Assembly (NCBI GenBank): GCA_964582265.1 | Contig: CAZOQT010000033.1 | Location: forward strand, 1 to 12,207 | Source: JBAZYK01 sp964582265 | Lineage (GTDB): Bacteria; Patescibacteriota; Gracilibacteria; UBA1369 | Reading direction: 5' to 3' | Length of the DNA: 12,207 nucleotides | Part shown: positions 6,196-11,129 of the stretch, piece after piece | Numbering within the stretch: the stretch's first letter is position 1 | Layout of the letters: each line of letters opens with the position of its first letter | Position numbers and translations under genes: made by a program | The notes under the pieces: generated by a model | The model's input: the letters and a program-made list of their open reading frames with translations, nothing else | What the model was told of the DNA's origin: nothing | Database searches by the model: none

Positions 6196-7062
6196 CTAAT
6201 TTTTGCTCTTATCCACTTCAGCCAAAGAAGCGGTTTTTCCTGAATTGCCCGAAGCTGCAGCCGTATGGTCTTGTTCAGCTTCTTGTTCAGCTTCTTGTTC
6301 CGTCTCTGGCGTAACGCCTGGCTCAACGTATACATCCTGTAGCGCTTCCTGCAGTTCTTGATAACCATATTTATTTAATTCTTCAATAGTTCTTTTATCT
6401 AATGTTGCAGTATAGAATTTTTGCAATTTGCCGCTAAGTCCCGGATAGATGTATTTTCGCTCTTCGGCAGTTGCTTTGATTACACCGGGGTCGTTTTCCA
6501 AGGCTGCCAAAAATTTGGTAAGTTGGTCTATCTGATCATATCTGGGTTTTATTTCCTCATCATTGCGAAAATCTTTGACATTTTCCAACCAGGTTTCGCC
6601 CATTTCTATCAAGTTTTCTCTGCCTTTTGGGGTTTCATAGTCTTCGGTTTCGTGTTTTGGTGATTCTGTAAATGCGCCATCTTTAACATAAATTTTTCTC
6701 ATTTCTTCCAAGGCAGCTTTTAATTTGGTAACTGTAGATACTGGATCTTCTGCGTCTGGTAAATGTAATTCATCTTTTAAGGATTGCTGAATCAGTTCGT
6801 CAACCTGCCGTAACAGGCGACGATTACTTTGATCGTGCTCATATCGCTTTAAGAAAAAAATGGACTGCCCGCGAATTATATTGCGGCCTTCAGGAGTGTT
6901 GGGGTCTTCTGTTTCTTTGCCATTTTCTTTGTAGGCTTCTTTGTTTGCCGGGCCTTTTAGGTCTTTAAATTGTTGAAGGGATCGATAATCGGATGGTGTT
7001 TCAAAAAAGATCGTCCGTTTTGGTAGAGTGGGTGACAGCAGTTGATTGTGGCAGTGAAACAT
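6196..7062 (-). CDS. Unrecognised repeat protein with two GRN-x-IR modules, shorter paralogue, behind pgk
   Basis: This 288-residue hydrophilic protein has no signal peptide or membrane helix, and I do not recognise its family. Its first module (residues 53-99: 'NTPEGRNIIRGQSIFFLKRY', then 'LLRQVDELIQQSLKDE') is clearly related to the first module of the protein at 4588-6087 ('GRNAIRAQSIMYLRKY', 'VLDDLIQKSVRAE'). A second, diverged module ('YETPKGRENLIEMGETWLE') is at 141-189, and the segment between ('LKAALEEMRKIYVKDGA') also aligns. The C terminus is different: an acidic 'TEQEAEQEAEQD' made by a 12-bp tandem repeat, then an Ala/Ser/Gly tail. The ATG at 7062 lies only 4 bases after the pgk stop, so it is probably co-transcribed with pgk. 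No Shine-Dalgarno is evident beyond a weak AAGG about 12 bases upstream. Function unknown. Confidence 0.75.
   Translation of the reverse strand: MFHCHNQLLSPTLPKRTIFFETPSDYRSLQQFKDLKGPANKEAYKENGKETEDPNTPEGRNIIRGQSIFFLKRYEHDQSNRRLLRQVDELIQQSLKDELHLPDAEDPVSTVTKLKAALEEMRKIYVKDGAFTESPKHETEDYETPKGRENLIEMGETWLENVKDFRNDEEIKPRYDQIDQLTKFLAALENDPGVIKATAEERKYIYPGLSGKLQKFYTATLDKRTIEELNKYGYQELQEALQDVYVEPGVTPETEQEAEQEAEQDHTAAASGNSGKTASLAEVDKSKN
6271..6300. repeat. 12-bp tandem repeat, 2.5 copies, encoding EQEA units
   Basis: The unit TTGTTCAGCTTC on the + strand occurs twice in full and once in half. It is in frame with the - strand gene and encodes its acidic 'EQEAEQEAEQ' stretch. The 12-base unit keeps the frame, so copy number could vary without disrupting the protein. 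Confidence 0.8.
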
Positions 7063-7066
7063 AGAT

Positions 7067-8257
7067 TTATTTGGCCTTATCTAATAGAATTTCAATTCCT
7101 GGTAGCATTTCGCCTTCTAAAAATTCCAGCATGGCGCCGCCGCCCGTGGAAACGTGGGTAAAGTCTTTTTCAGTTAAACCAAGGTGTTTGATGGCGTCAA
7201 TGGTGTCGCCGCCGCCGATAATGGTTTTAACGCCTTTAGCATTGGCTAAAGCCTTGGCGATCATGCGAGTGCCGCGCGCGAATGGTTTCATTTCAAAAAG
7301 TCCGACTGGTCCGTTCCAAACCACGATTTTGGATTTTTCGATAATGTGAATAAATTTGCGGATGGTTTTTTTACCAATGTCCAGAATCTTCATATCACCT
7401 AAAACATCTTCAACCGGAAGATCAAGTGTAGAAGCTTTTTCCTGAATTTCATCGGCGACAACGGCGTCTTCCGGTAAAACAAAATTTTCTTTGAATGTTT
7501 CCGCTTCCAGCATTGTTTCTTGAGCTACCTCGATTTTATCTGCCTCGTATAAGGATTTTCCAATGTCAAAACCTTCAGCTGCCAAAAAAGTATTGGCTAA
7601 ACCTCCACCAATCAAAAAATAATCGGCTTTGGTTATAAAATTTTTAATCAGGCCAATTTTGGTGTCAATTTTTGATCCGCCCACAATCAATGTCATTGGA
7701 TGAGGGCATTTTGCCAATAGCGGTCCTAATACTTTGATTTCTTTTTGAATCAAAAGGCCGGCATAGGCCGGTAAATATTTTGCGACACCATATGTGGATG
7801 CATGGGCGCGATGCGCTGTTCCAAATGAATCTGCTACAAAAATATCAGCAAGAGATGCCAATTTTTTTGCAAAGTTTTTGTCGTTTTTTTCTTCTTCCGG
7901 GTAAAAGCGGATGTTTTCAAGCATGATGATTTCGCCCGGTTTCATCACTCTTACCGCTTTAGCTACTTCTGATCCAACGCAGTCGTCCAGCTTTAAAACC
8001 GGTTTCTTGATAAGTTTACTTAGGTGTTTTGCGATAGGATCAAGAGATAAGGATTTATCTTTACCTTTAGGGCGGCCCAGATGTGACACAATAATAATTT
8101 TTGCGCCCTTTTTAGTAAGGTGTTTTATAGTAGGTAGAGTTTGGACAATGCGGGTATCGTCATCAATCTGTCCATCTTTCATGGTTACGTTAAAATCTAC
8201 GCGCAAAAGCACGCGCTTATTTTTTAGATTGATGTCTTGAAAGCGACGAATTTTCAT
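7067..8257 (-). CDS. pgk: Phosphoglycerate kinase
   Basis: This 396-residue protein is a full-length phosphoglycerate kinase, which transfers phosphate from 1,3-bisphosphoglycerate to ADP in glycolysis. The substrate-binding N-terminal domain shows 'RVDFNV' (19-24), 'SHLGRPKG' (58-65), 'LENIRFYPEEE' (113-123) and 'DSFGTAHRAHAST' (143-155). The nucleotide-binding C-terminal domain shows 'GGSKIDTKIGLI' (193-204), 'IGGGLANTFLA' (216-226), 'VVWNGPVGLFE' (312-322), 'GGGDTIDAI' (348-356) and 'STGGGAMLEFLEG' (370-382). The usual 'NDAFG' and 'GGAKVSDKI' blocks vary here to 'ADSFG' and 'GGSKIDTKI', without loss of known key residues. The ATG at 8257 fits the family N terminus. A 96-base gap separates it from ribH upstream, room for its own promoter, although none is clear. 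The downstream paralogue starts 4 bases after the stop. Confidence 0.98.
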   Translation of the reverse strand: MKIRRFQDINLKNKRVLLRVDFNVTMKDGQIDDDTRIVQTLPTIKHLTKKGAKIIIVSHLGRPKGKDKSLSLDPIAKHLSKLIKKPVLKLDDCVGSEVAKAVRVMKPGEIIMLENIRFYPEEEKNDKNFAKKLASLADIFVADSFGTAHRAHASTYGVAKYLPAYAGLLIQKEIKVLGPLLAKCPHPMTLIVGGSKIDTKIGLIKNFITKADYFLIGGGLANTFLAAEGFDIGKSLYEADKIEVAQETMLEAETFKENFVLPEDAVVADEIQEKASTLDLPVEDVLGDMKILDIGKKTIRKFIHIIEKSKIVVWNGPVGLFEMKPFARGTRMIAKALANAKGVKTIIGGGDTIDAIKHLGLTEKDFTHVSTGGGAMLEFLEGEMLPGIEILLDKAK

Positions 8258-8353
8258 AGCTTGAAAAACAATAATTAATATATTACCTGTGTTATTTTAG
8301 CTCCTTATTTTGTGGTTGGCTAGTGGTGCTTCTTAAAAAAATTGGTAGTTTGT

Positions 8354-8824
8354 TTACTCCATTTTCTCCATGAACTGTGCCATTTCCAGCGCAGCAGTTG
8401 AATATTCATCACCTTTGTTAAGTTGATCTTTATTGACTCTTGCCTTGGCCTGATCAATATCGTTGACGGTAAGTACACCAAATATTATAGGTATTTTTTT
8501 TTCTAGCTGAACGCTCATTAGTCCTCTGTGTGATTCCTTAGAAACATGATCAAAATGGGCGGTTTCGCCTCTGATGACTATGCCAAGGGCTATTATGGCT
8601 TGATGCATTTTTTGGTTTGCGATCGCTTTGGCTGCAAGTGGCAGTTCTAGCGCTCCGGGTACGCGGTATACGTCTATCATTTTTTCCAAAACTCCATTTT
8701 GCATAAGTGAGGCCTTGGTGTTTTCCATTAATTCGTTACCAAGATTATCATTGTAGCGTGACAGGATAATGGCGATTCTATATGCTCGTCCGTTTAAATT
8801 TGGTTTACTTGAAGAGGTTTTCAT
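8354..8824 (-). CDS. ribH: 6,7-dimethyl-8-ribityllumazine synthase
   Basis: This 156-residue lumazine synthase catalyses the penultimate step of riboflavin synthesis, condensing 5-amino-6-ribitylamino-uracil with 3,4-dihydroxy-2-butanone 4-phosphate; family members form pentamers or 60-mer shells. Visible motifs are 'ILSRYND' (20-26, the substrate loop), 'RVPGALELPLA' (54-64), 'ALGIVIRGETAHFDHV' (79-94, with His90 at the catalytic His position), 'GVLTVNDIDQAKAR' (116-129, with Arg129 at the phosphate-binding position) and 'NKGDEYSTAALEMA' (136-149). All key residues are present. It follows ribE by 35 bases in the same direction, so the two form a riboflavin unit. ATG 8824 is chosen; the first ten residues ('TSSSKPNLNG') are a short extension typical of the family. 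Confidence 0.96.
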   Translation of the reverse strand: MKTSSSKPNLNGRAYRIAIILSRYNDNLGNELMENTKASLMQNGVLEKMIDVYRVPGALELPLAAKAIANQKMHQAIIALGIVIRGETAHFDHVSKESHRGLMSVQLEKKIPIIFGVLTVNDIDQAKARVNKDQLNKGDEYSTAALEMAQFMEKME

Positions 8825-8859
8825 ATATTTTTTGAAATAATGTTTTTTGATTCATGTTA

Positions 8860-9492
8860 CTAGATAAATCCTCTTTGCTGTAAAAATTCGTATGTTACTT
8901 GCTGATCTTTTTCTTTCAATAAATTCTCCAAATATCTGGCAATTAAATCGACTTCTATGTTAACACTTGACCCTGCTTTTAATTGTCCCAAATTTGTGAT
9001 TTCTAAGGTGTGGGGAATTAAGCTGATTTCAAAGGCATCGGATAGAAGTTTGGAAATTGTGAGACTGGCGCCGTTAACAGTAATTGAACCTTTCATAGCG
9101 ATGTATTTGCGATATTCAGTAGGGAAATTGATGGTAATGTTGTAGCCATCTTTGTCTTTTTCTGCACTTATTACTTTGCTGGTAAAGTCGATATGTCCAG
9201 TTACAATGTGGCCATCAAGGCGGTCATTTACCTTTATAGCTGGCTCCAAATTCACCTTTGTCCCTGATTGATATTTGCTTGCCACTGTTCTTTTGATGGT
9301 TTCTGGCATTATGACTGCTTCAAAAGTGTTATTTTGCTTTGAGACCACAGTTAGGCATGCTCCGTCTACGCTTATAGAAGCACCAATATTTAGATTCGAA
9401 GCAAGATTTGCTTCAATGCTTATTTTTTGGTTTTCTTCACTGTCAGCGATGTTTTTTATGGTACCGACTTCTTGGATAATTCCTGTAAACAT
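8860..9492 (-). CDS. ribE: Riboflavin synthase alpha chain
   Basis: This 210-residue protein has the two tandem lumazine-binding barrels of riboflavin synthase, which dismutates two molecules of 6,7-dimethyl-8-ribityllumazine to riboflavin. The first barrel begins 'MFTGIIQEVGTI' and holds 'SISVDGACLTVV' (39-50). The second begins at 'DGHIVTGHID' (93-102) and holds 'GSITVNGASLTIS' (135-147) and 'IPHTLEITNLG' (159-169). The invariant N-terminal 'MFTGII' fixes the start at ATG 9492. ribH, the preceding pathway step, lies 35 bases downstream. No ribBA or ribD is adjacent, and no FMN riboswitch-like sequence is evident in the 175-base upstream spacer. Two identical palindromes, the nearer one 13 bases from the start codon, could be regulatory. 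Confidence 0.96.
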   Translation of the reverse strand: MFTGIIQEVGTIKNIADSEENQKISIEANLASNLNIGASISVDGACLTVVSKQNNTFEAVIMPETIKRTVASKYQSGTKVNLEPAIKVNDRLDGHIVTGHIDFTSKVISAEKDKDGYNITINFPTEYRKYIAMKGSITVNGASLTISKLLSDAFEISLIPHTLEITNLGQLKAGSSVNIEVDLIARYLENLLKEKDQQVTYEFLQQRGFI

Positions 9493-9505
9493 AAGTTATT
9501 TCAAA

Positions 9506-9540
9506 AATTACTAATTGCTAAGTTATTAATTACTAATTAA
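9506..9540. promoter_or_regulatory. Pair of identical 11-bp palindromes in the ribE/ssb divergent spacer (candidate operator)
   Basis: AATTACTAATT (AATTA-C-TAATT) occurs at 9506-9516 and again at 9528-9538, with centres 22 bases apart, about two helical turns. The second copy extends to a 15-bp palindrome, TTAATTA-C-TAATTAA (9526-9540). They lie 14-48 bases upstream of ribE, where its promoter should be, and may be an operator for ribE-ribH. The spacer is AT-rich, which weakens the case. The rest of the 175-base spacer shows nothing clear apart from the ssb -10 box. Confidence 0.4.
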
Positions 9541-9654
9541 ATTACGGCTCTATTCTGACGAAAAGTGGCTAAAAAGCAAATGATTTTAGATTTATTTCAG
9601 GTTTGGTTTAGAAAAATTTAATGTGCTTTCGCTATCTTTATGGTACTTATTTTT

Positions 9655-9660
9655 TAATCT
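9655..9660 (+). promoter_or_regulatory. Candidate -10 box (TAATCT) for a leaderless ssb transcript
   Basis: TAATCT fits the TANNNT -10 pattern and ends 7 bases before the ssb ATG, so the transcript would start at or next to the start codon. There is no Shine-Dalgarno sequence between them and no good -35. Confidence 0.35.
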
Positions 9661-9667
9661 CAATTTT

Positions 9668-10051
9668 ATGAGAAGTGTAAACAAAGTAGTTCTGATGGGT
9701 TATCTGGCCGCTGACCCTGAGGCAAAAATCACAAAAAATGGTCATCATTTAGCAAAGTTTAGGTTGGCTACCCAGCGTGATTGGCAGGGGAGTGATGGTG
9801 AGCACAAAGAAGCAATTGATTATCATCGAATTGTCGCCTGGAACAAATCGGGAGATGCTGTTGTTAAGTACTTAAAGAAGGGTTCAAGCGTTTATGTAGA
9901 AGGTAGAATTATGAATCACCATTATGAAGGTGGTGACGGTAAGGATCGACTTTCTACAGAAATCGTGGCTGATCTTGTAAATTTCATTAATATTAAAAAA
10001 AATAAGGAAGGCGCTGACGTTCAATTGCAGGAGGTCCCAACTGAGGCATAA
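9668..10051 (+). CDS. ssb: Single-stranded DNA-binding protein, short form lacking the canonical acidic C-terminal tip
   Basis: This 127-residue protein has the OB-fold of bacterial SSB: 'SVNKVVLMGYLAADPEAK' (3-20), 'LAKFRLAT' (28-35), 'DYHRIVAWNKSGDAVVKYL' (51-69), 'KGSSVYVEGRI' (71-81) and 'TEIVADLVNFI' (97-107). It coats single-stranded DNA in replication, repair and recombination. After the OB fold only about 20 residues remain, ending 'QEVPTEA'. The usual glycine-rich linker and the D-D-D-(I/L)-P-F tip that recruits partner proteins are both absent. The stop is a plain TAA with no sign of a frameshift. I chose ATG 9668 because SSB normally starts at this 'M-R-S-V-N-K'; a GTG at 9623 would add a hydrophobic extension that the family does not have. 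Confidence 0.95.
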   Translation: MRSVNKVVLMGYLAADPEAKITKNGHHLAKFRLATQRDWQGSDGEHKEAIDYHRIVAWNKSGDAVVKYLKKGSSVYVEGRIMNHHYEGGDGKDRLSTEIVADLVNFINIKKNKEGADVQLQEVPTEA

Positions 10052-10099
10052 TTATTATTTCGCCTTAAGTTAGTATATTTTCCAACCATTTTTTTAAAA

Positions 10100-10138
10100 C
10101 AGCACTTTGTAGCAGAGTAAGCCTTTGCTACAATGCTG
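10100..10138 (+). promoter_or_regulatory. Long interrupted inverted repeat overlapping the glycosyltransferase promoter
   Basis: CAGCA (10100-10104) pairs with TGCTG (10134-10138), and TTGTAGCA (10107-10114) pairs with TGCTACAA (10126-10133), giving 13 pairs with a 2-base bulge and an 11-base loop. The left arm contains a -35-like TTGTAG (10107-10112) and the right arm a -10-like TACAAT (10129-10134), spaced by 16 bases. TACAAT ends 8 bases before the ATG at 10143. The dyad could be an operator on the promoter, or a hairpin at the end of the ssb transcript. No T-run follows on the + strand; on the - strand it is followed by TTTT. Confidence 0.5.
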
Positions 10139-10142
10139 CTGT

Positions 10143-11066
10143 ATGCTTCTTACTGTTATTATTCCAACTTATAATCGAGCTCCTATTCTAAAGGAGTGTT
10201 TGACTGCTTTGATTAACCAAGATCTTCCCTATAAGGATTTTGAAATCATTGTTGTTGATGACGGGAGTCGCGATAATACTAAAGAGATAGTTAAAGTTTT
10301 CCAGGTTAAGCATCCTGGAGTTCATTACATTTATCAAAAAAATCAAGGACAGGGCATTGCCAGAAATACAGGAATTAAACAGGCAAAGGGTGATCTTATT
10401 TTGCTAATTGGTGATGATATTATTGCTTCTAAAAGTTTATTAAGTCAGCACTTACGTTTTCATTTAAGATTTTCTAATGAAAATGAAGCGGTTCTTGGTT
10501 TAACTTTATGGCATCCAAAGTTGAAGGTTAATGAATTTATGTCTTGGATGACTAATGGTTCTTCTATTCTTGGTCGTTTTGGCGGGCACCAATTTGCTTA
10601 TGAAAAACTTGATGGTAAATCAGAGGCAGATTTTAATTTTTTCTATACATCTAATATTTCTTTAAAAAGATCTTTATTGGATAAATATCCTTTTGATCCC
10701 GCTTTTTCTGGTTATGGATGGGAGGATATTGAGCTTGGATATCGCTTAACCAAACAGGAAAAATTGAAAATCTATTATAATCCTGAAGCTGTTTCGTATC
10801 ATGATCACATGCTGAGTGAAGATAGTTTACAAAATAGAATGCGAAGTATTGGTGAATCTGCTTGGATTTTTGACCGCAAATACCCCGAGCTTAAAAAAGT
10901 ACCGGCTTTTTGGAAAAGGACAATTTTTGGTTTGATTTCAAACAGCTATATGCTTTCTATTTTTAAATGGATTTCAAGACCATTATATTTTTATGCGGTA
11001 TCTAAGAGGTATTTTTTGGAGGGGCTTAAGATTGGAGAAAAAAAATATGCTTCTTTTATGCGATAG
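10143..11066 (+). CDS. Family 2 (GT-A fold) glycosyltransferase
   Basis: This 307-residue protein has a GT2 catalytic domain. It opens 'MLLTVIIPTYNRAPILKECL', with the acidic 'VVDDGSRDNT' (37-46) that binds the nucleotide. The DxD-type metal site reads 'LIGDDII' (88-94), GDD rather than the commoner D-x-D. 'GQGIARNTGI' (69-78) and 'GWEDIELGYRL' (192-202), with the catalytic-base-type ED, follow, then 'SYHDH' (218-222). The enzyme should transfer a sugar from a nucleotide-sugar donor to a cell-surface polymer, lipid or protein; the substrate cannot be told. No transmembrane helix is evident, though the C-terminal ~50 residues are basic and aromatic and may sit at the membrane. I chose ATG 10143 because the GT2 fold starts there; an in-frame TTG at 10125 would add Cys-rich residues encoded by the promoter hairpin. 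It is flanked by ssb and a solute-binding lipoprotein, with no glycan cluster in view. Confidence 0.9.
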   Translation: MLLTVIIPTYNRAPILKECLTALINQDLPYKDFEIIVVDDGSRDNTKEIVKVFQVKHPGVHYIYQKNQGQGIARNTGIKQAKGDLILLIGDDIIASKSLLSQHLRFHLRFSNENEAVLGLTLWHPKLKVNEFMSWMTNGSSILGRFGGHQFAYEKLDGKSEADFNFFYTSNISLKRSLLDKYPFDPAFSGYGWEDIELGYRLTKQEKLKIYYNPEAVSYHDHMLSEDSLQNRMRSIGESAWIFDRKYPELKKVPAFWKRTIFGLISNSYMLSIFKWISRPLYFYAVSKRYFLEGLKIGEKKYASFMR

Positions 11067-11069
11067 CTT

Positions 11070-11097
11070 ATGCTTTACGGCAGAAGTATTTTTTTTT
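11070..11097 (+). terminator. Intrinsic terminator candidate after the glycosyltransferase
   Basis: ATGCTT (11070-11075) pairs with AAGTAT (11084-11089), including one G.U pair, around an 8-base loop, and is followed by a run of eight Ts (11090-11097). The stem is short and AT-rich, but the T-run is strong. It overlaps the promoter of the next gene. Confidence 0.45.
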
Positions 11098-11102
11098 ATA
11101 AT
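11074..11102 (+). promoter_or_regulatory. Sigma70-like promoter for the solute-binding lipoprotein gene
   Basis: TTTACG (11074-11079, four of six consensus positions) lies exactly 17 bases upstream of a perfect TATAAT (11097-11102). Transcription would start near 11109, leaving a leader of about 21 bases before the ATG at 11130. It shares bases with the preceding terminator hairpin. Confidence 0.6.
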
Positions 11103-11129
11103 GAATCAGGTATTTTTTAGTTATTTTTT

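Noticed and set aside
6241..6300. Short direct repeats considered as a CRISPR array
   Set aside because: The units are 12 bases, contiguous without spacers and in frame with a protein-coding gene.
9493..9667. Possible FMN (RFN) riboswitch upstream of ribE
   Set aside because: I see none of the conserved RFN blocks in the spacer, and the sequence is plain AT-rich DNA with two palindromes.
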